DNA of 64,000 nt from a virus: IMG/VR virus record IMGVR_UViG_3300042520_002054, positions 56,709 to 120,708 of that record; one strand, written 5' to 3'. Positions 23,940 to 34,200 of this stretch are shown here, piece by piece. The notes beneath the pieces were generated by a model. That model had not been told where the DNA came from. It searched no databases and worked only from the letters and a program-made list of their open reading frames with translations. Position 1 is the first letter of the stretch, and each line of letters begins with the position of its first letter. The position numbers and the translations under genes are program-made.

Positions 23940-26900
23940 TTATGCGTTCTTTTCTAGTTGGTTAACTTTATCTGTTAATTCTTGTACAGCTTTAATAAGG
24001 ATAGCTGATAACCTTGTGTAGTTGACACCATCAGGATTACCGTCTTTGTCATACTTAACAACTTCCGGATAAAGTGCTGCCACATCTTCTGCTATAAGTC
24101 CAATCTCTTCGATACCGCTTCCTTTTTTATTATATCTTACAGGATTAAGTTTTGCAAAAGCTTCTGAAGAATATTCCAATGACTTAACGTTTTCCTTGTA
24201 TCGAATAGATGAGTTTTCTGTGATAGTACCACCAGCAGTAAAGTTTCCATTGTTATCAAAGACAAATTCATTTGATGTATTAAATCCGAAATCAATAACA
24301 ACTCGATCAGAAGATCCTTCAGGTTTTCCAAAAAATGCCCAATCAAGATTTCCTTCTGTTTGCATCCTCAAACCAACCCAACTATTAGATGTTGTTTCTA
24401 TAGAAACAAGAGCTGGATCAGAAGATTTAATTTTTAAAATACCATATCCACCTTGATGAGCACCATCAAGTGTTAAATAATTTGAAATTGTATCACCTGA
24501 TGTATTTACAAATCTAGAATCAGACTCTGACTCCGTATAGTATCTGTCATCGTGAGTATGACCAGTATTAGATTTTCCTGCAAGAGCTGTACTTAACCAA
24601 CCATTTGTTGTTGAGTAAAAGTCACCACCATTACTAAAGTAAAACTTATCACCATCACCATTTCTATGTAGACCTAATTGTCCGGCATCAGTAGTTACCC
24701 ACCAGTATGCGCCAGTAGTAGAGTTATACCATGACTGAGCGTATCTGTCAGTGTTATATCTAAATGTTACACGAGCATAGTTATGTTGTTCGATATATAC
24801 ATTGTAGTTAGAACCATCTAAGTATAACCAGTTACTAGTTCCATCAGCTCTTCTTAAGTAAAAATGACCTGCATCTAAATACATTCCTCCACCGCTGTTA
24901 ATCTGCATGTGGAGATTATTCCATGGATCTCTGAGGTTTAAGAAGTTACTACCTTTAGTAAATCTGTTATTATCAGTACCATCAGTAATAAGAATATTAG
25001 CATTAACTCTCAGAGCATGTGATGAGTACATTTGACCACCACTTTCATAAAAGTGCGGTCCTGAATCATAAAATAAACCAGTTCCATTAGCAGGATGAAT
25101 CCAGTTATTTACATATAAGTAACCATTAGATGCATATTGTGCAATACGATCTCCTCCACCTGTAGCTGATCTTTCAAATCCATCAAGTAAATCTGCATCA
25201 AGACCAGAACCTGCTCCGTCATTTCCTGAATGCCAAATAGTATTTCCTCTCCAGTATGCTGCTGATGCATTAACCTGGAAGTATAATTCGTTTATTGAAC
25301 CATTGGTTCTGTAAAATCTAAAGTCACCGCTGTGCTGAATTAAAGAAGTTACATCTGTAACAGTAACATTACCTGCAGCATCATTAGGGATACCACGAAG
25401 AATCATTCCATGGTAATTGTCAGCATATGCTATACGACCGTAACCTCCTTCATTAAATCTAAGTGGACCAGTCATTGTGTCTCCAGATGTATTTACCCAT
25501 ACATCAGAAACTGAAGTAATGTAACCTTGACTCTGTACCCAACTTTGAGTTGCAACAAGGTTTCCGGTCATATAAATGTTACCAGAGCGTTCAACGCGGA
25601 ATACTTCACTACTACCGGTTACACCTTGGAAAAGATAATATCCACTTGAAGAATCTTGCTGAATAGCTTTTATAATAGGTGTTCCCTGCGTACTTGCAGA
25701 AAATGAAACCCATCCTGTAGCATTAACATTTGCAGACAAAGGAATATATAATCCAGCATGATTACCCCATCCGTAAGCTGTATTCCAATTGGAGATAGTA
25801 GTTGAAGTAAAGTTTTCAGATGTCCATATTTGTCTTGAATTCCAACTAGAACTATCAACATTTACATGGACATACATTGCACCATAGTAAGTTGCTTCAA
25901 TTGCAATATTACCAACACTACCACCAGTGTCGTGAGAGACTATCACCTGACCACTGTGACCTGTATAATTTCTAGTATAAGTACCTGCTGCTAAATTATT
26001 TGCCCAACCAGTTGTATTTCCGACGTCTGAAGAAGTTCCTAGCCCACCTCTTGATAAAGAATACCTTGCATCTGATTCAGATTCAGTGTAATACCTGTCA
26101 TCATGATTGTGAGAAGGAAGACTAGTAAGATATCCTTGAGCAGTTACCCAAGATTGTGTAGCAACATTAGCACCACCAATACGCAGATATCCATTATGAT
26201 CAAAACCTCCGTGTCCAACTGTCACAAGTGTATTGACATCTGTACCAGCACGATGTTGAATTGTATTACTAGTAGTATCATCAAATACAAGTGAACCTGT
26301 AAGACGAATTGCGCCTGCTACGTTGAATTTATAACTTGCATGTATATCACCAATACCTACTACTCCACGATCATCAGCAAGATATATATTACCGTATTCA
26401 GAACGAATATGTAATCCTGTTTCATCACCTAAGCCTCTAATATAACCATTTGCTCCATCAGAATAAATAGTAACTCCATCCCAGTTATTTCCTGTATGTA
26501 CTCTGAATGATCCGGCTACTTCAACTCTATCTCCAGTAGAAGGTACTACACCAAAACCTACGTTACCATCAAATACAACATTTTTATTAGCATACCATCT
26601 AAATGTTGGTGTGTTATATGCTGATCCTAAATAACCATAAGTCATGGTATTATTACTACCATAACCACCAATTTGGAAAAGAGATGTTGTATCGTATTCT
26701 TGAAAGTTTAATAATGTTCTTGCCCATCCACCACTAGAGTAATTGGGTTTTCTAAGTACTACATTATCACCATCAAGAATAGTGCTTGCCCATCCTCCTT
26801 GAATTGTTAAAGCACCTGTCATTGTATCACCGCTGGTATTTACCCAGACGTCTGATACAGATGTTAAATATCCCTGAGACTGAACCCAGGTTTGGGTAGC

Positions 26901-29102
26901 TACTTGTGATCCATTTGTATATAGTCTACCGGCTGTATCAAGTGTTAATCTCTTAGTATAGTCACCTTTATATACAATTTGAAAATTACCTGATGAATTA
27001 CTATTGTCATCAGGTGCATCACAGAGTATCCAGTTTTCCCATTCAACACCTTCTCCAAATCCAGAATCAGACATTATAATGTGACCAACACCTGTAATGT
27101 TATCATTCTGCATTTGCAGTTGTCCAACTAACGCAATGCTACCTGATATAGTTGCGCCACCAGACAAATTCAAAGCTCCTGCAAATAGATTATTCCATCT
27201 ATATCCAGAAGTACCTAAAGATGCATTATTTGCTGTAGTTGTACTATTAGGAATAATTGCAGTTCCCTGAAAATGAAAATGGTTCTGATCACCAGAAGGA
27301 TTCAAATAAGCGTTACCTAATCTTAAACCACCTACCTGAATAATATTAGTAGTTGTAGCATTTCTATCTGTTACTGAATCTAATGTATCAGTTTCTGAAT
27401 AAGATGTTAAGTAACCCGCACTTGCGTGGTTACCCCATGAATACGCTGTATTCCAGTTAGATACATTAGTAGATGTAAAGTCACCACTATGCCAGATTCT
27501 TCTAGAAGTATTCCATGTAGTATTATTACCAGAACGCAAATAAAAATCTTCAACTGCTGAAGATGCAGGACCTATAATTTGCCATGCAGCATATCCGTCA
27601 TGCCATCCTTGAATAGTCATTGCTGACCACCAAGTACTACCTCCAGAGTTTAATCCTGGTATTTGGTTAGTAAATTCCCAACTTACACGGTAATCATCAT
27701 AGTCTGTAGGAGTTCTTTGACCACCACGAGTATCTTCAACAATACCTCTAAGTGTAGTTGTAGAAGAACCAGCACTGTTAGCATAGTTAACACTCTGAGA
27801 ACCAATATTACTTGTAGTAATAGCAGTAGACGCTGGCTGATATCCAGCTGTAGCGTGATTACCCCAAGAGTATGCAGTGTTCCAATTTGACTTTTCTGTA
27901 GTTGTAATTGACTTTACATGGGCTGGAACAGTGGGATCAGTTTCTGTAAAACTTGTTAAGTACCCTAACTGATTAAGATCAATATTACCATTAAATGCTG
28001 AACCTATACCTGTAAATTCAAGTATAGAACCAGTAAGTCTAACATTAGAAATATAACCATCCGCTGTAGAAATAGTCCAAGATCTGTTAGCTGACAAATC
28101 ATAACTTACACCATTAATTGTGAGAGTGCGAGTTTGCGGAACTTTTGAAGCAATTGAGTTTGTTACAGTAGTAGCAAAATTAGGATCGTCTCCAAGTGCT
28201 GCTGCTAATTCATTAAGTGTATCAAGAGTTCCTGGGGCAGAGTCTACAAGATTTGCTACTTGTGTATTTACGTAAGTCTGTGTAGCATAACCATTAAGAG
28301 CTGCTGCAGTAATGTATCCAGAATCATTAGTGAACATAGATATGTTACCACTAACATTCTGAAGATTTCTACCGTTAGTAATTACTTGTGTTCCACGGAT
28401 AAAAAGACTTGAGTCTACAAGATCAAACTCAGTACCACCTCTAATGATAAGAGGGTATTTGTCATACGCTGCACCACGCCATTCTTGAACCCAGAATACG
28501 AATCTGTCATTTGTAGTTGCATTATCACGCAACTGAAAAACAAAATCAATTGTGTCAGAAGATGGTTGAATTGCATAGATTCTTGCACCATCATTATTCA
28601 AGGTCCAATCAAATCCTTTTCCTGTTGTAGGAAATACTCCAGCTAAATCCTGGAAAATAAGATCAGCGTTGTTACCAAGTGTAACATTTCCATTAAATGT
28701 AACAGGTGTACTTGTAGAAGCACCTCTAGAAGTTACTGTAGCAAGCGTGTCGCTTTCAGTAGGGATAATTGTAGACAAATCTACACTACCGCCAAAACCG
28801 TTACCTACACCTGTGAACTTTAAACTATTCCCAAGTAATTGAACATTGGAAACATAACTGTCAGAAGTAAGGTAACCCTGTGCTTGCACCCATGCACGGG
28901 TAGCAATTGTATTTGTATCAATAGCAAGCGTAACATCACCAGTACCAGAATCAGCACCAGTGTAAGAAGAAATAGTAATTCCCGTAGAAGGGGTGACAAT
29001 TAATTTACGGATGAGTGCTTTACCCGCTGCGGAAATATTAATATCCGAGCGTTCAATGCTACCATCAGCAATTTGTCTTCCTGTTATTTGTGTACTTGCC
29101 AT
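23940..29102 (-). CDS. giant tail fibre with variant S74 chaperone (1720 aa)
   Basis: The second giant fibre. It begins ASTQITGRQIADGSIERSDI, typical of a virion-attachment end. The shaft has repeated modules: 'TRAWVQAQGY/TQSWVQSQGY' elements, two near-identical copies of a segment containing TSVSDVWVNTSGDTMTG, three of 'SNWNTAY.WGNHA', and two 'HDDRYYTESESD' elements (H-x-H metal-type motifs). The C-terminus from about S1631 (SSIRYKENVK..., IEEIGLIAEDVAALYPEVV) is a second S74-like chaperone, of the 'IRYKENV' subtype rather than the 'SDRRKK' one of the neighbour. It would form a long trimeric fibre for adsorption. It starts shortly after two smaller baseplate/fibre genes and ends 3 nt before the next fibre. 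Confidence 0.85.
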   Translation of the reverse strand: MASTQITGRQIADGSIERSDINISAAGKALIRKLIVTPSTGITISSYTGADSGTGDVTLAIDTNTIATRAWVQAQGYLTSDSYVSNVQLLGNSLKFTGVGNGFGGSVDLSTIIPTESDTLATVTSRGASTSTPVTFNGNVTLGNNADLIFQDLAGVFPTTGKGFDWTLNNDGARIYAIQPSSDTIDFVFQLRDNATTNDRFVFWVQEWRGAAYDKYPLIIRGGTEFDLVDSSLFIRGTQVITNGRNLQNVSGNISMFTNDSGYITAAALNGYATQTYVNTQVANLVDSAPGTLDTLNELAAALGDDPNFATTVTNSIASKVPQTRTLTINGVSYDLSANRSWTISTADGYISNVRLTGSILEFTGIGSAFNGNIDLNQLGYLTSFTETDPTVPAHVKSITTTEKSNWNTAYSWGNHATAGYQPASTAITTSNIGSQSVNYANSAGSSTTTLRGIVEDTRGGQRTPTDYDDYRVSWEFTNQIPGLNSGGSTWWSAMTIQGWHDGYAAWQIIGPASSAVEDFYLRSGNNTTWNTSRRIWHSGDFTSTNVSNWNTAYSWGNHASAGYLTSYSETDTLDSVTDRNATTTNIIQVGGLRLGNAYLNPSGDQNHFHFQGTAIIPNSTTTANNASLGTSGYRWNNLFAGALNLSGGATISGSIALVGQLQMQNDNITGVGHIIMSDSGFGEGVEWENWILCDAPDDNSNSSGNFQIVYKGDYTKRLTLDTAGRLYTNGSQVATQTWVQSQGYLTSVSDVWVNTSGDTMTGALTIQGGWASTILDGDNVVLRKPNYSSGGWARTLLNFQEYDTTSLFQIGGYGSNNTMTYGYLGSAYNTPTFRWYANKNVVFDGNVGFGVVPSTGDRVEVAGSFRVHTGNNWDGVTIYSDGANGYIRGLGDETGLHIRSEYGNIYLADDRGVVGIGDIHASYKFNVAGAIRLTGSLVFDDTTSNTIQHRAGTDVNTLVTVGHGGFDHNGYLRIGGANVATQSWVTAQGYLTSLPSHNHDDRYYTESESDARYSLSRGGLGTSSDVGNTTGWANNLAAGTYTRNYTGHSGQVIVSHDTGGSVGNIAIEATYYGAMYVHVNVDSSSWNSRQIWTSENFTSTTISNWNTAYGWGNHAGLYIPLSANVNATGWVSFSASTQGTPIIKAIQQDSSSGYYLFQGVTGSSEVFRVERSGNIYMTGNLVATQSWVQSQGYITSVSDVWVNTSGDTMTGPLRFNEGGYGRIAYADNYHGMILRGIPNDAAGNVTVTDVTSLIQHSGDFRFYRTNGSINELYFQVNASAAYWRGNTIWHSGNDGAGSGLDADLLDGFERSATGGGDRIAQYASNGYLYVNNWIHPANGTGLFYDSGPHFYESGGQMYSSHALRVNANILITDGTDNNRFTKGSNFLNLRDPWNNLHMQINSGGGMYLDAGHFYLRRADGTSNWLYLDGSNYNVYIEQHNYARVTFRYNTDRYAQSWYNSTTGAYWWVTTDAGQLGLHRNGDGDKFYFSNGGDFYSTTNGWLSTALAGKSNTGHTHDDRYYTESESDSRFVNTSGDTISNYLTLDGAHQGGYGILKIKSSDPALVSIETTSNSWVGLRMQTEGNLDWAFFGKPEGSSDRVVIDFGFNTSNEFVFDNNGNFTAGGTITENSSIRYKENVKSLEYSSEAFAKLNPVRYNKKGSGIEEIGLIAEDVAALYPEVVKYDKDGNPDGVNYTRLSAILIKAVQELTDKVNQLEKNA
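25461..25556 (-). repeat. Fibre repeat, copy 2 (WVQSQGY-VSDVWVNTSGDTMTG)
   Basis: Encodes TQSWVQSQGYITSVSDVW followed by VNTSGDTMTGPL. Copy 1 lies at 26811-26902 in the same gene. Protein identity is nearly complete while the DNA differs at many third positions. Confidence 0.75.
26811..26902 (-). repeat. Fibre repeat, copy 1 (WVQSQGY-VSDVWVNTSGDTMTG)
   Basis: Encodes TQTWVQSQGYLTSVSDVW followed by VNTSGDTMTGAL, paired with the copy at 25461-25556. It marks modular shaft growth by duplication. Confidence 0.75.
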
Positions 29103-29146
29103 CTTTGACCTTAAAATTAACTTTTGACTAAATCAGTCAGAAGCAA

Positions 29147-29713
29147 TTAGAGCTGTATCTTGTAATCTACAGTAATAAGATCTGACGCAAGTGGGGGGTC
29201 GTAGATTGTCAAGATATTAGCTCCAGATTCTGAATAATCATATCCAATGCCCTCAGTCATTCTGATACCATTTATATACAGTTTGGTGGAACCGGATATG
29301 TAGGGCACTTGTGTTCTAAACACTTGGTTAATACCATTTCTGGTACCAATTATATTATAATCATAGTCTGTTTCGTCAACTACACTGGTTGCATCAGAAT
29401 ATACAACACCTGTATGATCAACTTTTAAAGTACCTACTCCTAAAGAGCTTAGTACAAATTGACCTGTTACAGTATGACTACCTACTTGTAAGTGTCTTGT
29501 TGTTGTATTTCCGTTTGCTAAGACCTGATCAATATTAATTGTGACAGGTGCTGCGTCAATGTCGTCTAAAATTTGTGTAGAAGTACGATACTTGATTTCT
29601 CCAGAACCCGGCTCCACTACGGCAAACCTAGTTGCAGAAGCACTCAGATTACTAATCTGGTTGATCTGCAACTTACCACCTATGAAAACATCAGATTCAG
29701 TTCTTCTTGCCAT
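29147..29713 (-). CDS. fibre/baseplate protein (188 aa)
   Basis: A beta-rich 188-aa protein. Its C-terminal ~75 residues (IGTRNGINQVFRTQVPYI, TKLYINGIRMTEGIGYDY, LTIYDPPLASDLITVDYK) form a domain seen at the ends of many phage fibre or baseplate proteins. The N-terminal ARRTESDVFIGGKLQINQI resembles the attachment segment of neighbouring fibres. Located between the 441-aa protein and the 1720-aa fibre, it is probably a short fibre, adaptor or assembly protein. No membrane or catalytic motifs. Confidence 0.6.
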   Translation of the reverse strand: MARRTESDVFIGGKLQINQISNLSASATRFAVVEPGSGEIKYRTSTQILDDIDAAPVTINIDQVLANGNTTTRHLQVGSHTVTGQFVLSSLGVGTLKVDHTGVVYSDATSVVDETDYDYNIIGTRNGINQVFRTQVPYISGSTKLYINGIRMTEGIGYDYSESGANILTIYDPPLASDLITVDYKIQL

Positions 29714-29726
29714 TACAAGAATATTT

Positions 29727-31052
29727 TTAGATTACTACTACAGTAAATTCTCCCGGTGCTGGCGCATCTACAAAGCGCAAAAGAACCTGGTTTGCATTAA
29801 TTAATACTACTTCACACTCAACTTGTTCTGAAGGTAGAGCTGTTGTATACAATTGAACAATTACATGCTCTTCCCCTTTATTGTGGTCAACAGTAAATGC
29901 TACGTTAGAACCATCACCAATAAGTCCAGTATGTTTAAGAGCTACACTGCTAACAGTTTGTACGTGACCAAAAGTGTCAAAAGTTAAATTTTGAATTACT
30001 CTTGTACTAGAGTTAGCTGTATTTGCTACACTAGAAGTATCTGCATGTTTAACTTCAAGAGTATTACTTGCGTCGTTATAAGTAACGACAATACCAACAC
30101 CCGCTGTAATAGCACCTAACGCAGAGTCTTGAATAAACTCTACAGAAGCAGGATTAGTGCTAAGAATATCGTGATACTCAGAACCATCTTCAGTTAAAGT
30201 CCATTTGTCTGAAGCTTCATTCCAAAGGATTTGAACATTTGCTGCAGTACCTCTTTCAATTTCAATACCAGCATTTTCTGTTGGTGCTCCTGTAACATTG
30301 CTGTTCAACAACATAATGTTATCAGCAATTGTAACAGTTTCTGAGTTTACAGTAGTAACTGTACCATCTACTTGAAGGTTTCCAATTACACGGAGATTAC
30401 CACCAACTTGGGTATTACCTGTAATGTTTGCAGTACTATTAACTTGTAAAGCACCATTAACTGTTGCTCCACCATCGGTAGATAAAGCACCTCTTACAGA
30501 AGCAGTAGTTCCATCATCATCAATAATTGAATCAACTACTTGCTGAGCAGCTCCGTCCCATTTAATTAATTTGTCAGGAGTTAGAGTATCTGCACCACGA
30601 AGTTTAACACTTGGTGTAGATCCTTCACCACCACTACCCAATACATCGATACCAGTATCAGAAGAAATTCCTGCTACATAATCACCTGTAGTATCAGTTC
30701 CAAGAGCTACACTATTTGGTTGTACAGTAGCTTGAATTTCAAGTCTACCAGTAGTACTGTTATAAGCAGCTGTTCCTGCAACATCACCTACTAACGCAAT
30801 GGAATTCAGAGACTTCTGAAGTTTAGCTAAAGAAGTAAGAACTGTATCAGTACTTACAATAGCAGTAGCTGTTGCTGGGATAGTTAAGTTTGTGAGAACT
30901 CTGTCAAGTACAAGGTCTCTCTGCACACCTGCAGAGTCCATAATTTTTGCAAATCCATCTTTGAGATAGATTTTCTTAAAGCCTGCTCCAGGTGACGAGG
31001 GTGTACCCTGAATTTCGGGTAACTGTACTGGAACTAGAAATTTTGATGCCAT
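29727..31052 (-). CDS. tail fibre/baseplate protein (441 aa)
   Basis: The N-terminal FLVPVQLPEIQGTPSSPGAGFKKIYLKDGFAKI (split here for length: FLVPVQLPEIQG, then FKKIYLKDGFAKI) is an attachment-type start seen in phage fibres. The middle (NLRVIGNLQVDGTVTTVNSE, TVTIADNIMLLNSN, ERGTAANVQILWNEASDK) is the 'G.l.V.GTtttvNSetv...DNii.LN' motif of marine and Bacteroidetes phage fibre proteins. A short beta-domain ends the protein (HTGLIGDGSNVAFTVDHNK, FVDAPAPGEFTVVVI) and shares its type with the end of the 188-aa protein. It is the first gene after the 151-bp palindrome-rich gap, so it may open a separate fibre transcript. Confidence 0.7.
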   Translation of the reverse strand: MASKFLVPVQLPEIQGTPSSPGAGFKKIYLKDGFAKIMDSAGVQRDLVLDRVLTNLTIPATATAIVSTDTVLTSLAKLQKSLNSIALVGDVAGTAAYNSTTGRLEIQATVQPNSVALGTDTTGDYVAGISSDTGIDVLGSGGEGSTPSVKLRGADTLTPDKLIKWDGAAQQVVDSIIDDDGTTASVRGALSTDGGATVNGALQVNSTANITGNTQVGGNLRVIGNLQVDGTVTTVNSETVTIADNIMLLNSNVTGAPTENAGIEIERGTAANVQILWNEASDKWTLTEDGSEYHDILSTNPASVEFIQDSALGAITAGVGIVVTYNDASNTLEVKHADTSSVANTANSSTRVIQNLTFDTFGHVQTVSSVALKHTGLIGDGSNVAFTVDHNKGEEHVIVQLYTTALPSEQVECEVVLINANQVLLRFVDAPAPGEFTVVVI

Positions 31053-31068
31053 AATATAAAAGATTTAG

Positions 31069-31080
31069 ATTGTCGACAAT
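31069..31080. repeat. Perfect 12-bp palindrome ATTGTCGACAAT
   Basis: Self-complementary over its full length, 17 nt upstream of the 441-aa gene start on the minus strand. Another palindrome-like element, AGGAG-GTAT-CTCCT, is at 31092-31105 and a CTTCT-ATG-AGAAG hairpin at 31134-31146. They look like operator or RNA-structure elements. Confidence 0.45.
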
Positions 31081-31164
31081 AGATATCTTTCAGGAGGTAT
31101 CTCCTAATAATAATATACCGAATTCCTGCGAAACTTCTATGAGAAGCTTTAACTTTTTAAGGCA

Positions 31165-31191
31165 TAAGGGGATGATTGCTCATCCCACTTA
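31165..31191 (-). other. GNRA-capped hairpin after the 2232-aa gene
   Basis: TAAG-GGGATGA (31165-31175) pairs with TCATCCC-CTTA (31180-31191, one bulged A). On the minus transcript the loop is GCAA, a stable GNRA tetraloop. No U-run follows on either strand, so it is better seen as an mRNA 3'-end or processing structure than a standard terminator. It follows the stop of the giant nuclease gene (31204). Confidence 0.55.
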
Positions 31192-31203
31192 TACCCATCC
31201 GTA

Positions 31204-34200
31204 TTATTGACTCTTCTGCATTATGCTAATCCGGTAATTAGGATCAAAAAAGTCACGGACATTTTTATAACCTGTAAGGTCTGCAATATCTTTATAAAGT
31301 TTAGGAGTATCCTTTTCATAGAACCCGACACGTCTTTGATATGTACCCCTTCTAAATATACCTGCCATAATTGAATCATCATCTGGATCAGGTCTATCTG
31401 CACCTACCAGATCATAAGAACCCATTAACATATAAGCAGCCAGATGTTCTGATGTTTTGTATAATTTTAGTCCGTCATTAACCAAGTTTGTAACCTGACT
31501 AAAGTTTCTCAGATACTCGTCAAAACTTCCGATTCCGGGTAGAGGAGTAAGTGATGCAGTTTCTTGCTTAAGACCCCAAATAAGTCTAATAGCATTACCT
31601 TCCCACATTCCCAATTCTTCATCATCATCTTTTTTACGACGTACATAACTTAACAAAAGCAATGACAACGCTGTTAACATGATACCGGCGTAAAATTCTT
31701 TACTAGCTTGAGCTGCTTTTCTACTGTAAAATGCATTAACAGGAGAATTTTTAGTAAGTCTTGGACTAAAACCACCAAGAAGAAGGTGCTTACCCATCTC
31801 TTTATAAGAGTACAGATTACCAATTGCAAGTAATGCACGCCAGTAACCCATTGCAGCTTCTTCACCTTCCCAGTTTGCACGCAAGTTTCCAAGTCTGTTA
31901 ATAGCTTGCGGAACCAAGTATTTCTTAAAGAAGTACATCATTTTACCCACAAGTGTCTGTTCAACAGAAGTCATGTCGCTTTTTGCATAAGCACCCTGTG
32001 CTCTACGAGATTCTGAGTAAACAATTCTTCTCAAACGTTTTTCATCATCCTTAGTGAAGTTTACATCAGAACGTATAATTAATTTACCATCAGGGGTTTG
32101 CGTATAAGCTTCATAGGCGCTTACCATTATAGTATCACCATTCTCATCTTTCTGTTCTTCACCTGTAATAGGATCAATAACAGCAAACTTATAGCTATTC
32201 ATTACGGCTAACCATACAGTCATACTCACTTCAGTATCACCCTTATCTTGAAGAGCATAAGCGAGTTCTTGAATAGAACTAAATTTTTCAGCTACTCTTC
32301 TTGATTTAGAACCTGTTGTTAAGTTTAAGTACTTGATATAATCTTTTTGTGCTGGATTATACATTCTATACATCATGGTTTCAACAGAAAGATTACCGAG
32401 TTTTCCCCAGTCACTTAAATACTTTCTGAAAAATCCGTTATATCCGTATATCTGAGACTTTGCCCATCTGTAATCCTGCACACCATAGTGTCCAGAATTA
32501 TGTGTTGCAAGAAATGCTTGGATGTTACCAGACATAAAGTTTTTAAACTGAGCAGCTACGTCAAAACCTAAACGACCAAAAGATGCAATCTTAAATAATC
32601 CATTTAGTGCTTTCTTTGCTCTACGGTTAGTGTCTTCTTCATACTGACCAGAAATAAATTTGCGTTTCTCAAATTGCAAAAGCTCTTCCAACTTAGATAA
32701 ATCCTGAATACGTTTTTTATCTGCAGCGGTATTAGAGTTCCTAATCTCTAGTTCTCGACGAAAATCACCAACAAGATTGAGAATGTGCTCTGCTGTAGGC
32801 TGCACATCTGTCATTGCTTGGTTAATGTAAGATTCAAATAACCATTTTGCACCAGCATTAATAGCATCAACTGTCTGAAGATTTGTGTTATACTGATCAT
32901 TAAATCTAAATCTAATTGCATCAGGACCCATATCTCCATACAAGTTTGTTACAGCATCTTCTTCACTAACTCTTACAGCAAAGAAATTATCACGCATCTT
33001 AGATAACTCACCAGAGATACCTTTTCCAAAACCTTTAGCTACAATATTTTCAATAAGTGTTGCTTTTGATGCAGGCACTTTATAACCCAATACTTTACCA
33101 GTGGTCTTTTTCTGCATATCAAAGAACATTTTCATGAACGCATTATAGTAATCAAATGCTGCCTTGTCTTTGCTCAGATTTACATATTTACTGTTAATGT
33201 TATCAGAGTTCTCATACCCAGGGATAATCTCAACAACCCCATTTACTAACTTTAATCCTTTAGGTAATGGTGTACCATCTGCAAGTTCTTGATAATCTTT
33301 GTTATATGCTTCTTCACTAAGTTTTCTAATAGTGTATTTGCTACTAGGTCGTTTCTCCATATACTGAGGATCTCCAGGAACTCTGTCGTATAAGAACAGT
33401 TTAGTTGCAGCAAATTGTAAGTCTTGTTCTACAATAGATACATAAGGAGTGTAATGGTGTTGATTATACCATTTAGCAAATAACTTTTCTTCAGCTTGGA
33501 ATTGAACTTCTGCAAAAGCTAGATCAGTACTTGATGTCTCAATTCTTATGTTATCATTTGCAGCTATAGCGTCTTCCAGTCTAGTTCTGGCTTCATCCAT
33601 TGCGGACTTAGCACGTAGAAGATTATTCTTACGCTCTTCTCTTTCCTGCTCATAGAATTTATTAAGTCTTTGTGTAGAAATATTACGAAGCTCCGCACTT
33701 AAGTCTCTAAGTCTTTGACTTTCTTCATCAGTCAAAAATCTAAATATGTTAAATGATTTATTAGCTTCTTTAAGATTTTCTATTTCCTGAGTTATAGCAT
33801 CTAAATCATTTCTGTCTTTCTCGGATAAATATCTTGGATCAAACTGACCGTCCCTTTTGTAAGGAGACATGATTTGTCTACGACGCTCAAATAAATTTTT
33901 TAGTTCTGGGTTTGACAATCCTTCAGTAATACTTTCAATCTCACTATAAATAGATTCAAGTGCTTCAAAATATGCTGTATTGGGTACAGTAACCATATTT
34001 TCTTCTTCCCACTTGCGAAGCATTTCAGGATTATTTGCATACTCAAGTTTCTTTCTGTTATAGACACGATCAAACAAATTCTGATTTATGTCATAAACAA
34101 ACAAGGTATTTAACGCATCAATGTATTCCTGATATTGTGCATCTTGTTTAGCAGCATCATTTCTCAACTTTTTGATTTCAATGTCGATTTCTCGCATTCT

